From: Baffinella frigidus | Lineage: Eukaryota > Cryptophyceae > Cryptomonadales > Baffinellaceae | Direction: 5' to 3' | Assembly: GCA_026770585.1 (NCBI GenBank) | Contig: MU646325.1 | Coordinates: 841,744 to 852,318 of the forward strand | Length of the DNA: 10,575 nucleotides | Part shown: positions 5,701 to 9,803 of the stretch, one piece after another | Numbering within the stretch: position 1 is the stretch's first letter | How the letters are laid out: every line of letters starts with the position of its first letter | The notes under the pieces: model-generated | What the model was told of the DNA's origin: nothing | Seen by the model: only the letters and a program-made list of their open reading frames with translations | The model's database searches: none | Translations under genes and position numbers: made by a program

Positions 5701-5841
5701 CCCAAACCCCAAACCCCAAACCTCAAACCCCACACCCCACACCCCACACCCCAATACCAAACTCTAAACCCCAAACCCTCAACACAGGTCTTAAACGGGC
5801 AGAACGCAGAAGTCTTCGACCCCCCCGCCGCCAACTCCTGA
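2693..5841 (+). CDS. 3' part of a split gene, Rdx/selenoprotein H-like C-terminus (5' end not resolved)
   Basis: Joining 2693-2734, 3090-3192, 4308-4432 and 5788-5841 gives one continuous frame of 107 codons ending in TGA. Every intron has GT..AG ends, and phases agree (0, 1, 0). The segment PRLGSFEVDLLWSD, then LHSKLGARTFPNP and a final helix, resembles in order and spacing the C-terminal half of selenoprotein H/Rdx proteins (PRxGSFEV..L, about 24 residues, then FPxP and a helix). These are small thioredoxin-fold proteins. The N-terminal strand and CxxC/CxxU active site are not seen; the aligned place falls at the first exon junction and has no Cys. The family call is from memory and moderate to weak; the exon structure is better supported. 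Introns carry repeats and MITEs. Confidence 0.55.
2791..3066 (+). repeat. 15-bp repeat with motif TTTAGTCAACTC, in two blocks
   Basis: Units like caactctcgtttactcaact and tttagtcaactc run from about 2791 to 2930 and again from about 2989 to 3066. Both blocks start with ccaacctcgttt and end just before a (t/g)cgcag acceptor and a copy of the same exon start. The second block therefore belongs to a tandem duplication that includes the intron's repeat and the exon's beginning. The same motif forms a perfect palindrome at 5608-5632. Confidence 0.8.
2940..2989 (+). pseudogene. Truncated copy of the exon 2 start
   Basis: Follows the acceptor tgttcgcag and encodes VAVEAYNHLEDRRMTV, against VAVEAYNHFKDRWMTV in the full copy at 3090. 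Similarity stops at about 2989, where the sequence jumps to ccaacctcgttt of the next repeat block, so the exon's 3' half and its donor are absent. It looks like a decoy acceptor or dead partial exon; use in an alternative transcript cannot be excluded. Confidence 0.7.
3090..3192 (+). CDS. Exon 2 (complete copy)
   Basis: Acceptor tgtgcgcag, donor CTCG|gtcctt. The 103 nt hold 34 codons plus one base (phase 1), VAVEAYNHFKDRWMTVLKNA then EPDHTGQTIKQPRL. The first part looks helical; the end (PRL plus split G) runs into SFEV of the next exon, giving PRLGSFEV. It is the only copy with both ends. Partial copies of its start (2940) and end (3284, 3411, 3709) flank it. Confidence 0.65.
3195..3405 (+). 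repeat. Degenerate telomere-like repeats in intron 2
   Basis: On both sides of the partial exon copy at 3284-3335 the intron is made of ccctaaccc, ccctaga, cccgaga and related heptamer variants. They are more diverged than the tract at 2571. All are C-rich on the + strand. Confidence 0.7.
3284..3335 (+). pseudogene. Partial copy of exon 2's end (copy 2)
   Basis: Encodes KNAETDHIGQTIKQPRL plus one base and keeps the donor CTCG|gtgaac. Compared with 3142-3192 it has two synonymous (AAC/AAT, AAG/AAA) and two amino acid changes (P to T, T to I). The 5' half of the exon and its acceptor are missing, as it starts directly after telomere-like repeat (accctagaccctg). It could act as a second donor for exon 2 only if an acceptor arose. 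Confidence 0.7.
3411..3456 (+). pseudogene. Partial, frameshifted copy of exon 2's end (copy 3)
   Basis: The sequence tgctgagccgacaaaacagg then ccagactatcaaacagcccc matches exon 2's end, but one base is lost between gagccg and ggccag, so the frame is broken. The donor CCTCG|gtcaac is kept. It is a decayed duplicate. A further fragment, gatgaaggtgatcaagaacg, is at 3709-3728. Confidence 0.7.
3495..3706 (+). repeat. Heptamer array AACCTAC, then AACATAG
   Basis: A run of aacctacaacctacaacc, broken by two cctactaccgtac inserts, ends in four units of aacatag (about 3677-3706). The period is seven. AACCTAC is close to the telomere heptamer AACCCTA. The 96-codon open frame across it (PTTYNLQ repeats) is a translation of the repeat, not a gene. 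Confidence 0.9.
3709..3729 (+). pseudogene. Small fragment of exon 2's middle
   Basis: The sequence gatgaaggtgatcaagaacg matches gatgacagtgctcaagaacg in exon 2 (3130-3149) with few changes. No splice site is kept. It is the fourth trace of exon 2 in this intron. Confidence 0.55.
3752..3803 (+). pseudogene. Partial copy of exon 3's start (copy 1)
   Basis: Acceptor cgcacccgcag|GATCC. After the split codon it encodes SFEVDLLWSDLSTTPIH, then a stop (TAA, as the sequence runs into ctaaaccc). The first 12 codons give the same residues as exon 3 although several third bases differ. The 3' half and donor are absent. Confidence 0.75.
3838..4060 (+). repeat. Three homogeneous heptamer arrays: CACTACA, CACTAAA, CACTCAA
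   Basis: cactaca repeats (about 3838-3880), cactaaa repeats (about 3901-3950) and cactcaa repeats (about 3958-4058) follow each other. Each is nearly pure and has a seven-base period. CACTAAA is one base from CCCTAAA, and the others one further change from it. The arrays end just before a copy of the exon 3 acceptor. Confidence 0.95.
4074..4130 (+). pseudogene. Partial copy of exon 3's start (copy 2)
   Basis: Acceptor cctcccgcag|GATCC. Encodes SFEVDLLWSDLSNTPI, identical to exon 3 up to TP, with differences only at third positions until then. A 19-base repeat, acacgcccatcctcacaa, follows twice, and the frame then drifts into repeat. No donor is present. Confidence 0.75.
4131..4300 (+). repeat. 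Degenerate telomere-like tract before exon 3
   Basis: Mixed ccctaaa, cctgaaa and ccccaac units with low order. Nothing else is visible. It ends at aactccaaatcccag, the acceptor of exon 3. Confidence 0.6.
4308..4432 (+). CDS. Exon 3 (complete copy), Rdx-like core
   Basis: Acceptor aaatcccag, donor GAG|gtacta. Two bases complete the split Gly codon; 41 codons follow, SFEVDLLWSDLSNTPVRTRL then HSKLGARTFPNPLAMIAALA and E. It holds the FEV strand, the FPNP turn and the start of the last helix. Partial copies of its start lie upstream (3752, 4074) and of its end downstream (4667). The open frame on the - strand here is a shadow. Confidence 0.7.
4667..4744 (+). pseudogene. Partial copy of exon 3's end
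   Basis: Encodes ARTRLHSKLGARTSPNPRAI then IAALAE and keeps the donor GAG|gtgaac. Against 4352-4432 it has about eight synonymous changes and V/A, F/S, L/R, M/I replacements. No acceptor precedes it. The change of FPNP to SPNP alters a conserved-looking position. Confidence 0.7.
4747..4810 (+). repeat. CCCGAAA heptamer tract
   Basis: cccgaaacccgagacccgaa and related units follow the donor at 4745 immediately. The unit is CCCTAAA with T to G. The tract is C-rich on the sense strand like the others. Confidence 0.8.
5023..5123 (-). mobile_element. MITE-2, copy 1
   Basis: Starts tcccttaagcggcgag and ends ctcgccacttcgggga, flanked by TA on both sides (5021-5022, 5124-5125). Its 101 bp match the reverse complement of the copy at 5257. 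Its core, aggtcctagggccctacagt then agggcgtatgagcct, is related to the MITE-1 core. The + strand open frame across it is not considered a gene. It lies within intron 3 of the Rdx-like gene. Confidence 0.8.
5130..5250. other. Intronic stretch with cccgaggcgggc motifs and solo MITE-2 end
   Basis: Two copies of cccgaggcgggc (about 5177 and 5218) are found, the reverse complement of gcccgcctcggg that makes up the 5928-6113 minisatellite. At 5231-5248, ctatcccttaagtggcca is a solitary MITE-2 end directly before a complete copy. Nothing else is recognised. Confidence 0.5.
5257..5356 (+). mobile_element. MITE-2, copy 2 (complete, TA-flanked)
   Basis: A 100-bp element from tcccttaagtggcca to tggccacttgaggga, with TA at 5255-5256 and 5357-5358. 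Inside are cgccctaccatagggcccta and the near-palindrome gggggtcaatttgaccccc (9-bp arms, 1-nt loop). The short ends and TA flanks fit Tc1/mariner-type non-autonomous elements; no transposase is encoded. Confidence 0.85.
5359..5475 (+). mobile_element. MITE-1, copy 1
   Basis: Runs from ggggtacctcgctcataa to tgtgagcgaggtacccctg and shares the TA at 5357-5358 with MITE-2; a second TA follows at 5476-5477. The usual first two bases CA of the left end are missing. The centre is ctaggaccctacagtagggc then tatgcctag, followed by a run of G. The whole element folds as an imperfect hairpin. I use this copy to define the + orientation of the family. Confidence 0.85.
5479..5524. repeat. Hairpin with a perfect 12-bp stem
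   Basis: CCCACGCTAGTC at 5479-5490 is the exact reverse complement of GACTAGCGTGGG at 5513-5524, with a 22-nt loop. It lies right after MITE-1 copy 1 inside intron 3. It may be the remnant of another small element. Confidence 0.8.
5608..5632. repeat. Perfect palindrome GTTTAGTCAACT-c-AGTTGACTAAAC
   Basis: Twelve-base arms at 5608-5619 and 5621-5632 are exact reverse complements around a single base. The arm is the core of the 15-bp repeats at 2791-3066, so here the motif is found in both orientations. agttgact occurs again just after it (about 5642). Confidence 0.85.
5643..5785 (+). repeat. Telomere-like array grading CCCTAAA to CCCCAAA to CCCCACA
   Basis: Units change stepwise along the tract: ccctaaa (about 5643-5692), ccccaaa (about 5693-5725), then ccccaca (about 5727-5752), ending at the acceptor aacacag of the last exon. 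The period is seven throughout and the C-rich strand is sense. Confidence 0.9.
5788..5841 (+). CDS. Last exon with stop codon
   Basis: Acceptor aacacag|GTCTTA. Encodes VLNGQNAEVFDPPAANS and TGA (5839-5841) in phase 0, completing the helix AALAEVL begun in exon 3. The polar, proline-containing tail beyond the helix is typical of an unstructured C-terminus. No AATAAA-type signal is seen shortly after the stop. Confidence 0.6.
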   Translation, partial: VLNGQNAEVFDPPAANS

Positions 5842-5848
5842 GCGACTG

Positions 5849-5925
5849 CTATCCCTTAAGTGGCCGATGCTTCCTTAAGTGGCCATCGTTAGGCCACTGT
5901 CTTAAGTGGCCCGCGTTGGCCACCT
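5849..5925 (+). repeat. Cluster of solo MITE-2 ends
   Basis: ctatcccttaagtggcc (5849-5865), ttccttaagtggcc (5871-5884) and cttaagtggcc (5901-5911) are three direct copies of the MITE-2 end, with ggccac in inverted orientation between and after them. No complete element is present. They lie just after the stop codon of the gene. Confidence 0.7.
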
Positions 5926-5927
5926 GA

Positions 5928-6113
5928 GGGCCCGCCTCTGGGAAGGGCCCGCCTCGGGGTTGATAGGCCTGCCTCGGAGTGGATGGGCCCGCCTCGGGAT
6001 GGACAGGCCCGCCTCGGGATGGACAGGCCCGCCTCGGGATGGACAGGCCCGCCTCGGGATGGACAGGCCCGCCTCGGGATGGACAGGCCCGCCTCGGGAT
6101 AGGCCCGCCTCAG
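5928..6113 (+). repeat. 20-bp minisatellite ggcccgcctcgggatggaca
   Basis: Six nearly identical 20-bp units, preceded by three to four diverged ones (gcctcggggttgata, gcctcggagtggat) and ending in a shortened unit. The period of 20 shifts frame, so the 84-codon frame across it (SGWTGPPRDGQARLGMD pattern) cycles through three readings and is unlikely to be a gene. The motif gcccgcctcgg is found elsewhere in the window in both orientations. Confidence 0.9.
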
Positions 6114-6171
6114 GGAGGTTCAGGGAGGTAGCGACGCTCTCTCTGAGGGGCGAGCGGTAGGCCTGTCCCTA

Positions 6172-6408
6172 CAGGGGTACCTCGCTCACGAGAGCGTGCC
6201 TCCTCCTAGGACCTTACAGTACAGGGGTACCTCGATTACAAGAAAACGTCACCCCCCTAGGACGACCATAGGGCCCTAGGCATAGGCCTACTGTAGGGTC
6301 CTACGGGGAGGCGTTTTCTTGTAATCGAGGTACCCCTGTAGGACCATGCCTAGGGCCCTACGGTGGTCCCAGGGGGGGGGGCGTTTTCTTATGAGCGAGG
6401 TACCCCTG
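6172..6408 (+). mobile_element. MITE-1, copy 2, interrupted by copy 3
   Basis: The left half (6172-6219, from caggggtacctcgctcacga) and right half (6341-6408, to atgagcgaggtacccctg) belong to one element, with outer TA at 6170-6171 and 6409-6410. Removing 6222-6340 restores the expected centre, accttacagtaggaccatgc. This copy was thus present before the nested insertion. Confidence 0.9.
6222..6338 (-). mobile_element. MITE-1, copy 3, nested in copy 2
   Basis: A 117-bp element from caggggtacctcgattacaa to taatcgaggtacccctg, bounded by TA at 6220-6221 and 6339-6340. Because the host is a known sequence, these flanks directly show a TA target-site duplication, as in Tc1/mariner transposons. The two arms are nearly perfect, including a matching change (ctcgattac / gtaatcgag) not seen in other copies. 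Confidence 0.93.
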
Positions 6409-6453
6409 TATCCCTGTAGAGTCGCTTTGCGGCTTCCGGATCCGTCAGACTGT

Positions 6454-6579
6454 CCACCCTGGAGGCAACCCAGGGGCAAATCGTAAGTCAAATATCCCAC
6501 GCCACCCGATTCTGGTGGCATTTGTATGGGAGTTGGCTTAAGAAACCATCGATTTGCTCAGTAGTTGCCTCCAGGGTGG
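6454..6579. mobile_element. 126-bp inverted-repeat element
   Basis: ccaccctggaggcaac (6454-6469) is the exact reverse complement of gttgcctccagggtgg (6564-6579). After a 4-base mismatch the arms continue with g.gcaaatcg / cgatttgc.c, 30 bp in all. The interior contains gccacc..ggtggc in inverted order (about 6503-6522). It is unrelated to MITE-1 or MITE-2. ggatcc occurs on both sides (about 6438 and 6604). Confidence 0.8.
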
Positions 6580-6624
6580 GGGCCGTATGACGAGCCCACT
6601 GTTGGATCCCTCAACTTACATGTA

Positions 6625-6743
6625 CAGGGGTACCTCTCTCATAAGAACCCCCCCCCCCCCTAGGACCCTACGGTAGGCCTATGCCTAGGGCCATACGGTG
6701 GTCCTAGGAGGGGGGGCAGTTTATTATGAGCGAGGCACCCCTG
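6625..6743 (+). mobile_element. MITE-1, copy 4
   Basis: From caggggtacctctctcataa to attatgagcgaggcacccctg, with TA at 6623-6624 and 6744-6745. It has a run of 14 C near 6647-6660 and the core ctacggtaggcctatgccta. It has a few point changes in the ends (ctctctc, ggcacc). Confidence 0.88.
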
Positions 6744-6884
6744 TAAGGTTCGAGAGTAATAAAGAATAAGTCGGACGGGGGGCAGCTTTGCAGATTCCGT
6801 GAGGAATCCCCCTAAACCCTATCTAGACCTCAAACCCTCGCTGCCTTTGAGGCGGGACGTCAAAGTAGAGAGAAGAAACGATTA

Positions 6885-6994
6885 CAGGACTCATAAGAAA
6901 CGCCCCCCCCCCATAGGACCACCATAAGGCCCTAGGCATGGTCCTACTGTAGGGTCCTAGGGGGGTGCTGTTTCGTATGAGCGAGGTACCCCTG
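6885..6994 (-). mobile_element. MITE-1, copy 5 (left-end deletion)
   Basis: TA at 6883-6884 precedes cagga, then ctcataagaaacgccc: about ten bases of the end (ggtacctcgc region) are lost. The right end tatgagcgaggtacccctg is intact but followed by tc, so the right TA is mutated. The core is ccataaggccctaggcatgg, the reverse orientation. Confidence 0.8.
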
Positions 6995-7152
6995 TCAGAA
7001 AGGACGTGTTTGATTTGGGGAGAGGTCCCCTCACTGGAACGCGGGAGATTTCAAAAAGAAAACTTAAGAGCTCGGAGCTGGCGGGTCCGCCTCGGGACTG
7101 GTTGAAAAGTGCAGGGATAAATCGTCCATAAGAAACGGTTCTGATAAGAAGA

Positions 7153-7240
7153 GGTGGCAGTTCTTAATTTTGGGAACGTGCCACCGACCGTTTCCCCTGC
7201 TCTTCTTAAATTTCTAGAACTTGCCACCGATTGTTCTCAT
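7153..7240. repeat. Small hairpin and direct repeat around tgccaccga
   Basis: ggtggcagttc (7153-7163) pairs with gaacgtgccacc (7174-7185) with one bulge. The block ttcttaattttgggaacgtg then ccaccgaccgtt (from 7161) is repeated as ttcttaaatttctagaactt then gccaccgattgtt (from 7203), about 42 bp apart. Origin unknown. Confidence 0.6.
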
Positions 7241-7249
7241 GTTCCACGC

Positions 7250-7271
7250 ACCTTACGAGTGAGGTACCCCT
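7250..7271. mobile_element. MITE-1 end fragment
   Basis: ccttacgagtgaggtacccc resembles the right end of MITE-1 (cttatgagcgaggtacccct). It stands alone 12 bp before complete copy 6 and is probably what remains of an older element. Confidence 0.6.
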
Positions 7272-7283
7272 CGACATGTAGTA

Positions 7284-7400
7284 CAGGGGTACCTCGCTCA
7301 TAAGAAACTGCCCCCCCCCTAGGACCACCACAGGGCCCTAGGCCTAGGCCTACTGTAGGGTCCTAGGAGGAGGCGCTTTCTTATGAGCGAGGCACCCCTG
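7284..7400 (-). mobile_element. MITE-1, copy 6
   Basis: 117 bp from caggggtacctcgctcataa to ttatgagcgaggcacccctg, with TA at 7282-7283 and 7401-7402. The core is ggaccaccacagggccctag then gcctaggcctactgtagggt. It is one of the best-preserved copies. Confidence 0.9.
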
Positions 7401-7402
7401 TA

Positions 7403-7678
7403 GGACCTCACCGTTATACGAGAAGAAGCAGACTCAAGACAACCCAGTCGCAGCGCGGAGATAAGAGGTCTTTCATGGATACATCATAGATGGTGCTTTG
7501 GTTCTTTGGTGCTTTGTATTACACTCACACCGAAGACTACACCCGCCTCACTCTTGAGGGGACGGTCACAATCTACAGATGAGCTACTCGAACCCACCAA
7601 TAGATGACTCTCAAAGAGGGCACGCGAGAGCCCTCTCGGTCTGAGGAGAAAGTATTATCCACGCGCGAACCAAAAGCC
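7403..7678. other. Unassigned spacer
   Basis: About 275 bp without repeats, recognisable genes or structure beyond a local ggtgctttggttctttggtg repetition near 7491. A short + open frame at its end runs into MITE-1 copy 7 and ends inside it. Confidence 0.5.
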
Positions 7679-7680
7679 TA

Positions 7681-7800
7681 CAGGGGTACCTCGCTCATAA
7701 GAAAGCGCCCCCCCCCCCAAGAGCACCATAGGGCCCTAAAGGCACAGTTCTACTGTAGGGTCCTAAGGGGGGGCAGTTTCTTATGAGCGAGGCACCCCTG
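7681..7800 (-). mobile_element. MITE-1, copy 7
   Basis: 120 bp from caggggtacctcgctcataa to ttatgagcgaggcacccctg, with TA at 7679-7680 and 7801-7802. It carries a long C run, the core ccatagggccctaaaggcac and a G run. Short open frames with YRGTSLIRKRPPP are translations of its left end. Confidence 0.9.
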
Positions 7801-7802
7801 TA

Positions 7803-8110
7803 CGGCACGGCACAACCCACCCCTGCGGACAAACCTGCCAACCAGCCCGCGTGCCTACACCACACACACCACACCAAAGTGCCCCCGCCCCCCCCCCCAT
7901 TCACGGTGATCCCCCACCAACGCACCTGACTCCTGGCTGAACCTCACAGCTTGTGTACCTGGGTAGTGACTGATCCGGGCAGAGAGTGTACCAGGCAAAG
8001 CCCCGATTAGCCAAAAATCGTAGGAGTCTCCTCCGGGTTCACGATCCCTCAGACCCAGACTCCCAAACACGTCTTATCTCTCAGTCCGTCTGAGCAGGAC
8101 CTAGCGAGAG
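7803..8110. other. Unassigned spacer
   Basis: No gene or strong repeat is recognised. There is a C run at about 7884-7898. Open frames on the - strand span it, but they start or end in repeats and show no known motif. Confidence 0.45.
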
Positions 8111-8119
8111 GTCACGTTT

Positions 8120-8490
8120 TTGGGGGGGGTTGCCGATGTTTGCGTTTGTATTTTACTCATAAGCGCCAAACCCCTGGGTGGCCGTGTAACCTCTCGCGTG
8201 CGTGATGTGCAGTGTACAGGGGGGCTTGATGTGATCCGAACCAAGGGGAAATATACAGCTGTATTTCTACTCATGACCGAACGGAAGCATGGCCTTTCCA
8301 CAGAACAAATTCCGGTGTCCGCCTATGTTGGGAGCTCGAAAACCCCAAAGAACCTCAAGGGATGGGGAGGCACGCGCGGTGCTCGTCAACCCACCAACCC
8401 TCACGGTAGGACCAAATCGACGATTTTCGGTTTCCCAATTCCTATGGAAAATGGCTCCACCAGGCGAATTCGCCCGACTGCCCAAGTAAA
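8120..8490 (+). other. Open frame without recognised product; includes dispersed repeat arm
   Basis: A + frame is open from about 8120 and runs on into the telomere-like tract to 8578; - frames overlap it. No domain, signal peptide or membrane segment is recognised. The part at 8390-8426 is the same inverted-repeat arm as at 1037 and 1201, and 8445-8458 (ggaaaatggctcca) matches 1188-1200, so at least the last third is transposon-derived. Confidence 0.3.
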
Positions 8491-8497
8491 TCTGACC

Positions 8498-8623
8498 CTG
8501 AACCCTAAATCCTCACCCCTCAACCCTCAACCCCAAACCCTGAACCCTCCACCCTCAACCCTCAACCCTCAACCCTAAACCCGATGCTCTAAAACCTAAA
8601 CCCTTTAACCTAAACCCCAAACC
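8498..8623 (+). repeat. Telomere-like heptamer tract
   Basis: Units ccctaaa, ccctcaa and ccctgaa (for example accctcaaccctcaaccct) are mixed along this span. It is C-rich on the + strand, as in the gene introns upstream, but no flanking exon could be identified. Confidence 0.85.
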
Positions 8624-9027
8624 GCGGGGCGCGGTGGGAGGGTGTTGGTGGGTATGACATGTAGAACCCTACATACCAGTTGTGCCAAGTTATTTAATAT
8701 TTCCTCTAGGGAAACATCGTATCCCCTTGACACTAGCCCAGACTGCCAGTTTATGAGTTTAAAAAACTTATTTGTAGCGCCCGAATGGGTTGGGTCGGGG
8801 AGCTCATCCGTAGATTGTTCCCATCTCCTCAAGAGTGAGGTGGGCGTGGCCTTCGATGTGAGCGTACTACAAAGCACCAAAGCACCAAAGCCTCGGAGAG
8901 GGGAGGTTATGACGGGCATACTGGTATCAATACTCCTGGGCCTGCCAATACCTAGCCTCCCACACGTATTCCAGACACCCCTGAATGTGTTTTGGCGCTC
9001 AGGTCCTAGTCGCGCCACACAGCGTAT

Positions 9028-9048
9028 GGGGACACGCTTTGTGTCCCC
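9028..9048. repeat. Perfect 8-bp hairpin
   Basis: GGGGACAC (9028-9035) and GTGTCCCC (9041-9048) pair exactly with a 5-nt loop, gcttt. The context is not T-rich on either side, so it is not a classic terminator. Significance unknown. Confidence 0.7.
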
Positions 9049-9148
9049 AAATATTCGGGGCGTGGGAGGCAGGTGGAAGGTTGGAGGCAGGGGCCGGGGT
9101 TTCGGGTCTAGGTTTTATTGTTTTATGGTTCATGGTCGATGGTTTATA

Positions 9149-9186
9149 TGGCCTTCACGGAGGGGAATACATGGTGACAATGTTTG
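9149..9186 (+). repeat. Dispersed repeat, copy 1 (second at 9947-9984)
   Basis: ggccttcacggaggggaata then catggtgacaatgtttg is matched at 9947-9984 by agaccttcactgaagggaat then gcatggtggccatattg. Each copy lies a short distance upstream of a MITE-1 (copy 8 at 9236, copy 9 at 9996). Confidence 0.6.
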
Positions 9187-9235
9187 TTTGGGTCCGTGAT
9201 CAACACGCTTTCTCTATGTCTGGGACACACTCGTA

Positions 9236-9359
9236 CAGGTGTACATGGGATCTCGCTCATGAGAAACTGCCCCCCCCCTAGGGCCACCAGAGAGCCCTAG
9301 CTATGGGCCTACAGTAGGGTCCTAGGTGGAGGTGGTTTCTTATGAGCGAGGTACCCCTG
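9236..9359 (-). mobile_element. MITE-1, copy 8
   Basis: From caggtgtacatgggatctcg to ttatgagcgaggtacccctg, TA at 9234-9235 and 9360-9361. The left end has several changes and a small insertion; the right end is intact. The core is cctagggccaccagagagcc then ctagctatgggcct. Confidence 0.85.
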
Positions 9360-9361
9360 TA

Positions 9362-9433
9362 CTGTAGGCCTAGACCTAAGACCCTGGGGTGGTCCTAGGA
9401 GGGGGAGCTTGTTCTTAACTTCGAAGTGCCCCT
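9362..9433 (+). mobile_element. Right half of another MITE-1
   Basis: ctgtaggcctagacctaaga then ccctggggtggtcctaggag follows copy 8 at once and ends in aagtgcccctat. It corresponds to the right half of a + oriented element from its central TA onward. Copy 8 may have inserted into that centre, as copy 3 did in copy 2, but the left half is missing here. Confidence 0.65.
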
Positions 9434-9462
9434 ATCCCTGTAGTTGGTCCCTGAGCTGGAAG

Positions 9463-9556
9463 ATTCTTGGGAATACCTCCCCGTGTAGGATGACCGAAGT
9501 GACTTTACAGGTGTGAAGTCACTCCGGTCATCCTACAAGGGGTTGTATCCCCAGAA
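9463..9556. mobile_element. 94-bp near-perfect hairpin element
   Basis: GTAGGATGACCG then aAGTGACTT (9485-9505) pairs with AAGTCACTc then CGGTCATCCTAC (9516-9536) with one mismatch in 21 and a 10-nt loop. After small interruptions the arms extend outward (CCCC/GGGG, ATAC/GTAT, ttcttggg/ccccagaa) to about 9463 and 9556. The fold would be precursor-like for small RNAs if transcribed; a short transposon is equally possible. Confidence 0.85.
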
Positions 9557-9633
9557 AGACACCCTTTGAGCCTAAGTTCACATACACACTCAGCTTCTCG
9601 AACTGATGGCACTTCTGTAACAGACGAGACATA

Positions 9634-9735
9634 TCCCTTAAGTGGCGAGCAGACTCAATACGTCCTACCGTAGGGCCCCAGGACCTGCCTAGGACCTCTT
9701 GACGGTCAATTTTGACAGCATCAGCACTTGAGGGA
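9634..9735 (+). mobile_element. MITE-2, copy 3
   Basis: 102 bp from tcccttaagtggcgagcaga to gcacttgaggga, left TA at 9632-9633; the right flank reads tg. The core cgtcctaccgtagggcccca then ggacctgcctaggacct matches copy 2. It is more diverged, with the ggtcaattttgac centre partly kept. Confidence 0.8.
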
Positions 9736-9803
9736 TGCCGCCGCCATGTCCTGGGTCGGAGAGACTGTATTGCGGTTAGGTCCTCATCTCTTCGCATTCC
9801 TTT

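Larger units (their letters stand above)
8626..9200. other. Region open on both strands, product unknown
   Basis: A + frame of 185 codons (8642-9199) and a - frame of 137 codons (8605-9018) overlap. The + reading has a hydrophobic stretch (GILVSILLGLPIPSL, about residues 91-105) and then a Gly/Arg-rich part (GGRWKVGGRGRGFGSRF). Neither matches a family I know, and no splice pattern or repeat copy favours one. It may be a decayed transposon interior. A hairpin, GGGGACAC gcttt GTGTCCCC, is at 9028-9048. Confidence 0.25.

Noticed and set aside
5928-6113. A CRISPR array
   Set aside because: Units are contiguous 20-bp repeats with no unique spacers, and the DNA is eukaryotic in character.
5906-6160. 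84-codon + frame over the minisatellite
   Set aside because: A 20-bp unit shifts the reading frame each time, and the peptide only mirrors the DNA repeat.
9028-9048. A bacterial-type terminator
   Set aside because: There is a perfect stem but no T tract, and no sign of a prokaryotic gene.
9528-9797. 89-codon - frame
   Set aside because: Most of it is the hairpin arm and MITE-2 copy 3.
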